Assembly: GCA_003485885.1 (NCBI GenBank)
Contig: DNHM01000177.1
Span: forward strand, 1-8,657
DNA: 8,657 nt
DNA from: Acidimicrobiaceae bacterium
GTDB taxonomy: Bacteria; Actinomycetota; Acidimicrobiia; Acidimicrobiales; UBA10347
Reading direction: 5' to 3'
Shown here piece by piece: positions 1 through 5,382 of this stretch. The notes beneath the pieces are model-generated. The model was not told where the DNA came from. It made no database searches and worked only from the letters and a program-made list of their open reading frames with translations. A program made the position numbers and the translations under genes. How positions within the stretch are numbered: the stretch's first letter is position 1; every line of letters begins with the position of its first letter.

Positions 1-1
1 G

Positions 2-124
2 TCACAGCACTACACCGGCACGTTCCCGTTCACCGGCACGTTGCATCAGATCGAGATCCAGCTTGGCCAACGCTCCCCCAAGGATGCCGAAGCCACTGCC
101 AAAGCTGAGATGTCCCGCCAGTAG
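2..124 (+). CDS. C-terminal end of a probable arylsulfatase (5' end outside window)
   Basis: Frame 2 is open from the left edge to a TAG at 122-124 and gives 40 residues. They contain YTGTFPFTGTLHQIEIQLG, followed by a charged tail ending in EMSRQ. An F-T-G-T turn followed by an alternating hydrophobic beta strand close to the C-terminus is typical of bacterial arylsulfatases (alkaline phosphatase superfamily), where it forms the last strand of the small C-terminal subdomain. The catalytic formylglycine motif and metal ligands would lie upstream of the window, so activity cannot be judged. The gene converges on the GST-like gene, leaving a 116-nt gap (125-240) without a convincing terminator. 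The family call rests only on this tail; a different protein with a similar terminal strand is possible. Confidence 0.6.
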   Translation, partial: SQHYTGTFPFTGTLHQIEIQLGQRSPKDAEATAKAEMSRQ

Positions 125-240
125 GCAGTGCGGGGTTGAGGACTGCGAGAGAGGGGGAGTTGGAAGCCTCGATTGCAGATCCTGGCTCAGCTGGTCGAGT
201 TGGACTGATCATTTAATGGCCATTCTGGCCGTGCCGGAGG

Positions 241-1278
241 CTAGGCGAAGAGCACTTCACAGCCGGTGCCATCGAGGGCGGCGTCGACACGCGATCGGTC
301 GGTATCGGTGAGGGCGGCATAGCCGTCGCGCAGCCACTTCAGGCATTTGCCTTGGTAGGCGAAGGGTCCTTGGCGGTAGGTCTGGCCGTGAATCTCGCAT
401 ACCACCTCGTCAGCGCCAGACACCAGTGCCTGCGCGTTTGCGACCATGAACGGGGCGTAGGTACTGCCGATCTCGGCGAGCAGTTTGTGGGTAGCCGCCG
501 GTAGGTCTTCGAGCGATACCCAGCCATCATTACCGTCTACTGGCAGCCAGGAAAGGTCGTCCATGCGATCGGTCCAGTTAATGGTCTTGATCGCTCGTTT
601 GGCTGCGACAGCCATGGATGTTGGATCCCATTTCACCAGCTGGGTGAACTGGCCGTAGATGCCGAAGTCGCCTCGTCCTGGCCGGTCGCCGAGCATGAAG
701 TCATGGCTGGCGAACTGTTCCTGCATGATGTCGAGGAGCCGTTCATACGAGCTCTCGATGATCGGCTGGTTGAGCTCGGTCGATCCAACAAGCTCACGCC
801 GTGAGATCTGGCGAGTGGTGATGTAGTCGAACATCTGCTGGGCTTGATCGCTGCCCATTTGTAGGTTGCGAGACATCGGGAGCAGCTTGCCGGCCTTGTC
901 GATGTCGTCTTGGTAAGCCCACCGGTAGTGGTACATCGCCTTGGTGACCCACTCGTCGCCGTAGTCCTCGATCAACGAATCGATGAACGCCAGCGCAGGG
1001 TCCGTCGGAACCGTGCTGCGATCAGCGAACTCGGCTTCGAGTCGCATAATTTGCGGCGATGAGTCAACGGTTGCTTCGCCGTGGCTGCCGTCTTCGTTGG
1101 GGTAGACGATCACCGGGATCAGCGGCACTGGTGGCGTCGGGATGTCATCCCATTTCGAGTCGCGGAGAACCCAACGAAACGGTATGTGGCGATAACGCAA
1201 GACTGCCCGCATCTTCAGTGTGTACGGCGAGCCGTACTGCCCGACGAGGACGAGTGGGTGCTCAGTAGTGATATTCAT
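241..1278 (-). CDS. Glutathione S-transferase-like protein with thioredoxin-fold N-terminus
   Basis: This 345-residue protein starts with a thioredoxin-like GST N-domain (about residues 8-90). Visible landmarks are the strand LVLVGQYG, then S17-P18-Y19-T20 at the active-site turn, the probable cis-proline P55 in PLIPVIVYP, and D72-S73 at the position that contacts the glutathione gamma-glutamyl group. Residues 95-345 are an extended all-helical C-domain, longer than in classical GSTs of about 200-230 residues. A serine at the turn fits a Ser-type GST or a non-catalytic relative; the real substrate is unknown. The ATG at 1276-1278 overlaps the TGA of the upstream oxidoreductase (ATGA), and GGGAG (complement of 1286-1290) sits 7 nt before it, a good ribosome binding site inside the upstream gene. 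Translation is therefore probably coupled to that gene. Likely cytoplasmic, with a role in conjugating or reducing a xenobiotic or lipid-derived electrophile (inferred). Confidence 0.85.
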   Translation of the reverse strand: MNITTEHPLVLVGQYGSPYTLKMRAVLRYRHIPFRWVLRDSKWDDIPTPPVPLIPVIVYPNEDGSHGEATVDSSPQIMRLEAEFADRSTVPTDPALAFIDSLIEDYGDEWVTKAMYHYRWAYQDDIDKAGKLLPMSRNLQMGSDQAQQMFDYITTRQISRRELVGSTELNQPIIESSYERLLDIMQEQFASHDFMLGDRPGRGDFGIYGQFTQLVKWDPTSMAVAAKRAIKTINWTDRMDDLSWLPVDGNDGWVSLEDLPAATHKLLAEIGSTYAPFMVANAQALVSGADEVVCEIHGQTYRQGPFAYQGKCLKWLRDGYAALTDTDRSRVDAALDGTGCEVLFA

Positions 1279-2057
1279 GTTGCGTCTCCCATGGACACGA
1301 TGAAGGCCGACGACGGATCCGCCGTGCCGTTTACGAGTTGGTCATAAACCTGTTGCATGCCATCGGCACCGGTGCGGTGGTCGACGGTGAGCCAGCCGCT
1401 CGAGCTGTCGAGCAACGAGGCGAAGGCGCCGTCGACCCGACGTGCAAGTTCGTCGGGTCCCCACTCTTTGGCTCGTTTCGCGCTTTGACCGGGGGCGAAG
1501 AACATCTCAGGAGTAGGGTCCGGCAATGCGGCTTCGCCAGCCATGTCTTCCCAGTGGGTTGCGCCAACGGTGAGCGAGTACTGCAGGTTGTCGGCGAAGT
1601 GGTTGTGCACATTGGTGCGCACCGTGCCGCTGCCAGCCATGTCGACCATGCCGGAAGCGGCCGACGAATCGAGTTGGTCGATCTCGTCGTAGGTGGTCAC
1701 CTGGTCGTACAGTCCGAGCCCTTCGACGAACGCCCGGTTGCGTTCCGACGTGAGCCCGACGGCACGATTGCCACCTCGTTTGGCCAGGCATGCGGCCAGG
1801 CTGATCGATGTCTTCGACGATGCACTGGTCACCAGGGTCTGTTGCGCGCCGTGGAAGTTGTTGTCGGCCAGGTAGTCGTCGGCCAGAAACGAGGTCATGA
1901 ACATGCCCCACAACAACAGGTATTCGTTCGCGAGTTCTGGACGAAAGTCTGGGTCGTCGGCCACATTGCGGAAGCCGGTGTACACCACTGCATGGTTGGT
2001 TCGGTGAGGCCCGGCGTCGCGGAACGCGCTGCTTGCGCCTTGCGCTTCGAAGTACAT
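1275..2057 (-). CDS. DUF2855-type oxidoreductase, N-terminally shortened
   Basis: The 260 residues match the central and C-terminal parts of DUF2855 proteins, zinc-free relatives of the medium-chain dehydrogenase/reductase family. The diagnostic nucleotide-binding turn is TLVTSASSKTSISLA (residues 74-88), followed by VGLTSERN, a YDQVTTYDEID segment, VDMAGSG (138-144) and VGATHWEDM (164-172). Family members are usually about 340-360 residues and begin with a GroES-like domain of roughly 90-100 residues. Here the first residues align with the segment just before the conserved FRDAGPHR, so that domain is absent. An in-frame TAG (2068-2070) lies four codons before the ATG, and no matching N-terminus is seen in other frames before the thioesterase gene. 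A TAGTCT hexamer 6 nt before the ATG could start a leaderless mRNA. The 3' end overlaps the GST-like start by 4 nt. It may be a decayed gene, or a shortened protein that keeps its Rossmann domain; loss of the substrate-side domain makes normal catalysis doubtful. Confidence 0.8.
   Translation of the reverse strand: MYFEAQGASSAFRDAGPHRTNHAVVYTGFRNVADDPDFRPELANEYLLLWGMFMTSFLADDYLADNNFHGAQQTLVTSASSKTSISLAACLAKRGGNRAVGLTSERNRAFVEGLGLYDQVTTYDEIDQLDSSAASGMVDMAGSGTVRTNVHNHFADNLQYSLTVGATHWEDMAGEAALPDPTPEMFFAPGQSAKRAKEWGPDELARRVDGAFASLLDSSSGWLTVDHRTGADGMQQVYDQLVNGTADPSSAFIVSMGDAT
1286..1290 (-). promoter_or_regulatory. Ribosome binding site of the GST-like gene
   Basis: On the minus strand this reads GGGAG, 7 nt before the ATG at 1278 and inside the last codons of the oxidoreductase gene. 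It is the best-placed Shine-Dalgarno site in the window and supports both the chosen GST start and coupled translation. By contrast, most other starts here have a promoter-like hexamer instead of a Shine-Dalgarno sequence. Confidence 0.6.
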
Positions 2058-2069
2058 GACCTGAGACTA
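2058..2069 (-). promoter_or_regulatory. Candidate leaderless promoter (-10) of the DUF2855 gene
   Basis: The minus strand reads TAGTCT (2069-2064), then 6 nt (CAGGTC), then the ATG at 2057. TANNNT six or seven nt before the first base of the start codon is the usual actinobacterial leaderless arrangement. A consensus-like TTGACA (2082-2077) lies only 7 nt before the hexamer, too close to be its -35 box. Confidence 0.45.
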
Positions 2070-2129
2070 GTTGCCCTGTCAAAACAATTGCCAGGTGAAC
2101 ACGCAGTAGATGGCGTTGGTTCAGCATGT

Positions 2130-2987
2130 TCAGTCGGCGAGATCCGGGTGGAGACGGGCTTCTTCGCGTTCACGAACCTCGGGCGGAATTTCGCAGGAGC
2201 GGCGGTTGGGGATACTGAATGCAAGATCGACTGTTTCGGCCACCGCCAGTAGTTCGTCGGTATCCAGATCGAAGACCCAGTTCAAGTCATGTGAGATCTT
2301 CGTGCCCAGAGCGATGATGGCCCCGAAGGTTTGGATGCGGGTCCCCACGGCAACAGGACGGTGGACCCGCAGCCGCGTTTCCATGCTGGCGAAAGCAACA
2401 CGGTCGCCGTCTGCGGTGTCTTGGATCCAGTCGGTTTCACCATCAGGGCGTTCACCGCCCCAAATCAGGTTATTGGTGAGCCAGGTTGGCACGATGTCGG
2501 CGTCCATCGAGTCTTCGGTCGTCACGGTGCGTTCTAACCGAGTGGCCAGTCCCCGGCTGCGGAGCTCATCGAGTGATGGCGCCGATGCCAGTCGATCGAT
2601 CCCGAGATCGATCGAGCGGGCCTGGCCATAGGCGGGAAGTTCGATGCCGGTCATCTCGAGCAGTGGGTGCTCCACCTCGTGCACGAACGTTGCCGCCAGG
2701 TCATTGTTGGCCTGATTGCGGAGTTCGTGGAAGAAGCGTAGGTGGTCGCCTTCGGCGAGTACGGCGCTACGGACTTCGAGCTGGTTGCCCTCCATCTGCT
2801 CGTGATGATGACGGGTGTAGGTGCTGTGCAGCGCAGGGCTGCCGATGCCAAGCCGTTCACACATGGCGGTTGTTGCGGCCACCGCGTTGGCGCCGTACCA
2901 GCGCACGTTCATGTGCCCAAGTTCGTCGATCTGGTCTGGCGTGACGGTGCTGGTGTGCGAGACGGTGAGTTCGGTTTGTATGGACAT
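2130..2987 (-). CDS. Double hot-dog fold acyl-CoA thioesterase family protein
   Basis: The 285 residues appear to hold two hot-dog domains. The first (about 5-115) carries DELGHMN (D21, G24, H25, M26, N27), the conserved turn at the start of the hot-dog helix in 4-hydroxybenzoyl-CoA/acyl-CoA thioesterases, with an aspartate in the place used for catalysis. The second (about 155-262) contains a FASMETRLRVHRPVAVGTRI strand pair and an AVAETVDLAFSI strand, then a typical tail rich in Pro and Arg. The likely reaction is hydrolysis of an acyl- or aroyl-CoA thioester in the cytoplasm; the acyl group cannot be deduced. The ATG at 2985-2987 lies 90 nt from the divergent GNAT start, and no strong ribosome binding site or TANNNT hexamer is seen before it, so its start is less sure than its neighbours'. 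It is followed by a 72-nt gap and then the DUF2855 gene on the same strand. Confidence 0.8.
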   Translation of the reverse strand: MSIQTELTVSHTSTVTPDQIDELGHMNVRWYGANAVAATTAMCERLGIGSPALHSTYTRHHHEQMEGNQLEVRSAVLAEGDHLRFFHELRNQANNDLAATFVHEVEHPLLEMTGIELPAYGQARSIDLGIDRLASAPSLDELRSRGLATRLERTVTTEDSMDADIVPTWLTNNLIWGGERPDGETDWIQDTADGDRVAFASMETRLRVHRPVAVGTRIQTFGAIIALGTKISHDLNWVFDLDTDELLAVAETVDLAFSIPNRRSCEIPPEVREREEARLHPDLAD

Positions 2988-3065
2988 CGCCGATCAGCTT
3001 GGCGGTAACTTCGGCCAGCACCAACCTGGATCGGGCGGTACGTCTCAACTCGCAACGTCGAAAGC

Positions 3066-3077
3066 TACGGTCAGCCC
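3066..3077 (+). promoter_or_regulatory. Candidate leaderless promoter (-10) of the GNAT gene
   Basis: TACGGT (3066-3071) is followed by 6 nt (CAGCCC) and the ATG at 3078. There is no Shine-Dalgarno sequence. No convincing -35 hexamer stands 16-18 nt upstream. The hexamer lies in the 90-nt divergent gap shared with the thioesterase gene. Confidence 0.45.
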
Positions 3078-3548
3078 ATGACCACCTTCGTTATCCGCAT
3101 CGCCGATGCGTCGGACCTCGCAGCGATCCAGAAGCTGCTGCCCCGTCTGGCTGACTTTCCTGCCCCACGTCGGCTCACGACCGAAGATGTATGGCGCTAT
3201 GACGGAGTGGCGGTGGCCGAGTGGGCAGCCGGGGAGCGCCCTCAGACGTGGGTCCGCGTCGCCACCGACACCGCGCAAGAAGTGGTGGCGGTCGCTGTTG
3301 GTTCGTTGATCGAAGACTCCTTCACCGGCCAGCCTGCTGTGCATCTCGAGGTCGTGGTTATCGACGAACGGGTAGACGGACATGGCCTTGGCAGCCGGCT
3401 CATTGCTGAGATCGAGTCCGACGGTCGCCAGCGCGGTGCTGCGGTGATGAGCTTGAACGTGATGACCGCTAACCATCGGGCTCGCTCGCTCTACGAACGC
3501 CTCGGCTTTGAAGAAGAAATGATCCGGGCTTCCAAACCACTCGACTGA
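3078..3548 (+). CDS. GNAT-family N-acetyltransferase
   Basis: A compact 156-residue single-domain GNAT protein. The N-terminus (FVIRIADASDLAAIQKLLPRL) is the usual first strand and helix. Motif A is VVIDERVDGHGLGSRLIAEI, with R98-x-x-G101-x-G103 forming the acetyl-CoA pyrophosphate loop. Motif B is N132-H-R-A135-R-S-L-Y139 followed by RLGF, with Y139 in the position of the general acid found in many members. It should transfer an acetyl group from acetyl-CoA to an amine on a small molecule or protein; nothing in the sequence names the acceptor. It is divergent from the thioesterase and co-directional with the TetR gene 85 nt downstream. The end KPLD follows the last strand directly, so the gene looks complete. 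Confidence 0.88.
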   Translation: MTTFVIRIADASDLAAIQKLLPRLADFPAPRRLTTEDVWRYDGVAVAEWAAGERPQTWVRVATDTAQEVVAVAVGSLIEDSFTGQPAVHLEVVVIDERVDGHGLGSRLIAEIESDGRQRGAAVMSLNVMTANHRARSLYERLGFEEEMIRASKPLD

Positions 3549-3578
3549 ATTGTTGACGTCCCTGCGGTAGCAACAATT
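3548..3578. promoter_or_regulatory. Inverted repeat, candidate TetR operator
   Basis: AATTGTTG (3548-3555) and CAACAATT (3571-3578) are perfect 8-bp inverted arms around a 15-nt spacer. The repeat starts at the last base of the GNAT stop codon and ends 55 nt before the TetR ATG. TetR-family proteins commonly bind inverted repeats upstream of their own gene, so an autoregulatory operator is the favoured reading. The arms are AT-rich and no T tract follows, so it is a poor intrinsic terminator. Confidence 0.4.
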
Positions 3579-3619
3579 GGAAGAAACTATTGAGCGACGT
3601 GTCGGCGATCGGAGGTTGC

Positions 3620-3633
3620 TAGCGTCGAGAGCG
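3620..3633 (+). promoter_or_regulatory. Candidate near-leaderless promoter (-10) of the TetR gene
   Basis: TAGCGT (3620-3625) stands 8 nt before the ATG at 3634, two nt farther than in the other genes here. A GGAGG (3611-3615) also precedes the ATG but is 18 nt away, too far for a normal Shine-Dalgarno interaction, so leaderless or very short-leader translation is preferred. Confidence 0.35.
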
Positions 3634-4230
3634 ATGACTGACGTGGAAGCCCCAGCCGATGGCCGCGTTGCCCGCCGTGAGCGCAACATCAACAGCGTGC
3701 TCGATGTCGTGCTCGAAATGTTTGCCGAAGAGTCGCTCTTCCCGACTATCGAACAAGTTGCCAAACGATCTGGGCTGTCACTGAGGTCGCTGTATCGGTA
3801 CTTTGCCGATCCCGCTGAGCTGCTCGAAGCGGTCATCGTGCGCAGCCGCGAGCAGGTTGCCGAAGCGGTTCTGCTGCCTGCCATCGGCCAAGGATCGGTT
3901 GCCGATCGGATAGACGATTTTGTTGCCATGCGGCTCCGACTGCACGAGATATCGGGACCGACCTTTCGGGCAACGATGGCCAATGCTGCCCGCCATCCGC
4001 GGGTGGCAGCGGAGCTTGCCTCGAATCGTGACCTCATGCGCGATCAGTTCGTGTTGCAGTTTGCACCGGAACTCGAAGGGCTCAGCACCAAAGAACGCGA
4101 ACACGTTCTGAACGCAGGCGACTTGTTGACCCAACTCGATGCGGTCGACTTCTTGCGCCGGCACCGGCAACTGTCGACTGACGACACACATGCGGTGGTG
4201 GCAGCAGCGCTTGGTGCTCTGTTTCGCTGA
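3634..4230 (+). CDS. TetR/AcrR-family transcriptional regulator
   Basis: From the ATG at 3634 the protein is 198 residues, the usual TetR length. Residues 12-57 form the DNA-binding domain: a first helix RRERNINSVLDVVLEMFAEE, then TIEQVAKRSGLSLRSLYRYF, in which the recognition helix ends with the family-typical LYRYF. The remainder is a helical ligand-binding and dimerisation domain of unrecognised ligand class. A TTG at 3577 would add 19 residues, but they are Arg-rich, lie outside the usual domain, and would start inside the inverted repeat, so ATG 3634 is preferred. The gene follows the GNAT gene after 85 nt and is followed by a large palindrome at 4281-4319. Targets could be its own promoter, the thioesterase/GNAT divergent region or the exporter at 5356; only the inverted repeat at 3548-3578 gives any hint. 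Confidence 0.88.
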   Translation: MTDVEAPADGRVARRERNINSVLDVVLEMFAEESLFPTIEQVAKRSGLSLRSLYRYFADPAELLEAVIVRSREQVAEAVLLPAIGQGSVADRIDDFVAMRLRLHEISGPTFRATMANAARHPRVAAELASNRDLMRDQFVLQFAPELEGLSTKEREHVLNAGDLLTQLDAVDFLRRHRQLSTDDTHAVVAAALGALFR

Positions 4231-4280
4231 GTCGCAACCCGAGGACCTGCGACGTAAACGGTCCGCGATGCAGCACTTCG

Positions 4281-4319
4281 CCGATAACGAACCGGTGCCA
4301 GGCACCGGTTCGTTATCGG
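4281..4319 (+). terminator. 39-bp perfect palindrome, probable transcription terminator
   Basis: CCGATAACGAACCGGTGCC (4281-4299) and its exact reverse complement (4301-4319) flank a single central A. As RNA this would make a stem of about 17-18 bp with a 3-5-nt loop. It begins 50 nt after the TetR stop codon and ends 43 nt before the methyltransferase start. Only a few T residues follow (TGTTCTGTGG), so it is not a classical T-tract terminator, but actinobacterial terminators often lack one. A repeated genomic element or a large operator are alternatives. Confidence 0.6.
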
Positions 4320-4350
4320 TGTTCTGTGGCCGCTGGTTGGGTCAGCCTCG

Positions 4351-4362
4351 TAACCTCTGGGT
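4351..4362 (+). promoter_or_regulatory. Candidate leaderless promoter (-10) of the PRMT-like gene
   Basis: TAACCT (4351-4356) is followed by 6 nt (CTGGGT) and the ATG at 4363. The spacing is the same as before the GNAT and DUF2855 genes, and there is no Shine-Dalgarno sequence. It lies downstream of the palindrome, so the methyltransferase probably has its own transcript. Confidence 0.5.
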
Positions 4363-5382
4363 ATGAGTAGTCGAGCACAACGAGCAGCGACCAAGTTCGT
4401 CCGGTCTGCGACGGGTTTTGTTGCGGAGAGGGTCGCGTCGAGCGACCGCATGATGAGTGTCGCCTACGACCTGATGAATGGCGAGAATTTCGCAGGTCTC
4501 GAAGCGCACGAGGAGATGCTGAGTGACAATGTGCGGGTCGAGGCGTATCACCGTGGGATTCACCGCAATGTGCAGCCGGGCGACGTGGTGCTCGACCTTG
4601 GTACCGGCACGGGCCTGCTTGCGTTCATGGCGAGCCGAGCGGGAGCGAAGAAGGTCTATGCCGTTGAACATTCCGACTTTGTCGATGTTGCTCGTGAAAT
4701 CGGGGACTACAACGGGTTCACCAACATCGAATACATCCGAGCAAACAGTCGCGAGTTCACGCCGCCGGAGCCGATCGATGTAGTGCTCCACGAACAAATG
4801 GGCGATGAGTTGTTCAACGAGAACATGCTGGAGAACGTGCTAGATCTTCGCGACAGGGTCCTCGCTCCATCGGGGCGGATACTGCCAGCACGGTTCCGCC
4901 TGTTCGTCGAACCGGTGTCGATGCATGAAGAGATGCGGATTCGTCGATTCTGGAACATCGATCTGCCCGATGGCATCGACCTCAGCGCCTCACAACATTC
5001 GCCTGTCGCTGCCCGGTTCAACACCGGTCGCAACGACAACTTCTGGCTGCGTCCGCATTCGGTCGAATCGACGATCGGCGAACCACAACCGATTCTTGAG
5101 TTCGACTTGAACACGCTCGAATCCCTCGAGTCGCTTCCTGCCCGACACATCGTTGAGCGCACGGCGTCGGCGGACACGATCGTCGATGGCTGCTGTATCT
5201 GGTTCGAAGCGTCTTTTGACGACGAAACAACGCTGTCGACATCGCCCCTTGGTCCGGTCACTAGTTGGGGCAACCGTGTGTTCCGTTTCGACCAGGAGAT
5301 CGCCAAAGGTGAGACACTTCGGTTCGAGGTCGAGCTGGCCCAACTGGTTGAACCGTCAACATGGAGCGTCCGAACCCTCTAA
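4363..5382 (+). CDS. Protein arginine methyltransferase-like SAM-dependent methyltransferase
   Basis: The 339 residues follow the layout of PRMT enzymes along their whole length. In order: HEEMLSDNVRVEAY (49-62), like the PRMT HEEML-D-VR-Y segment with R58 placed to hold the SAM carboxylate; motif I VLDLGTGTG (76-84) followed by AGAKKVYAVE ending at E102, the ribose-binding acid; and HEQMGDELFNENML (143-156), the double-E loop with E144 and E153 in the same spacing as in PRMT1. A beta-barrel-like C-domain ends with LSTSPLGPVTSWGNRVFRF (291-309), which matches the PRMT THW loop except that His is Ser (T300-S301-W302). The N-terminal YFxxY helix that covers the active site is not conserved. It probably methylates a protein or small-molecule guanidino or related nitrogen, in the cytoplasm. 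It has its own promoter-like hexamer and converges on the exporter gene with a 27-bp overlap. The class I methyltransferase call is near certain; true arginine methylation is inference. Confidence 0.85.
   Translation: MSSRAQRAATKFVRSATGFVAERVASSDRMMSVAYDLMNGENFAGLEAHEEMLSDNVRVEAYHRGIHRNVQPGDVVLDLGTGTGLLAFMASRAGAKKVYAVEHSDFVDVAREIGDYNGFTNIEYIRANSREFTPPEPIDVVLHEQMGDELFNENMLENVLDLRDRVLAPSGRILPARFRLFVEPVSMHEEMRIRRFWNIDLPDGIDLSASQHSPVAARFNTGRNDNFWLRPHSVESTIGEPQPILEFDLNTLESLESLPARHIVERTASADTIVDGCCIWFEASFDDETTLSTSPLGPVTSWGNRVFRFDQEIAKGETLRFEVELAQLVEPSTWSVRTL

Noticed and set aside
218..230. GGCC-ATTCT-GGCC hairpin between the sulfatase and GST-like gene ends as a terminator
   Set aside because: A 4-bp stem with no T tract is too weak to support.
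2077..2082. TTGACA on the minus strand as the -35 box of the DUF2855 gene
   Set aside because: It is only 7 nt from the TAGTCT hexamer, and no other -10-like sequence lies 16-18 nt downstream.
1338..2252. Open frame of 304 codons on the plus strand opposite DUF2855
   Set aside because: The DUF2855 motifs on the minus strand are unmistakable; the plus-strand product has no recognisable motif and runs across a gene boundary.
2592..2615. 10-bp inverted repeat of CGATCGAT units as a regulatory hairpin
   Set aside because: It lies in the middle of the thioesterase coding sequence, where it encodes a normal SIDLGIDR stretch; better explained by codon choice.
3577..3633. TTG at 3577 as an upstream TetR start
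   Set aside because: It adds an Arg-rich 19-residue tail outside the TetR domain, begins within the inverted repeat, and lacks a ribosome binding site; the ATG at 3634 gives the usual family length.
3045..4037. Long open frame (330 codons) on the minus strand opposite GNAT and TetR
   Set aside because: Its product is low-complexity Ser/Arg-rich in the first half and matches no family, while the opposite strand encodes two clear domains. It is a shadow of those genes.
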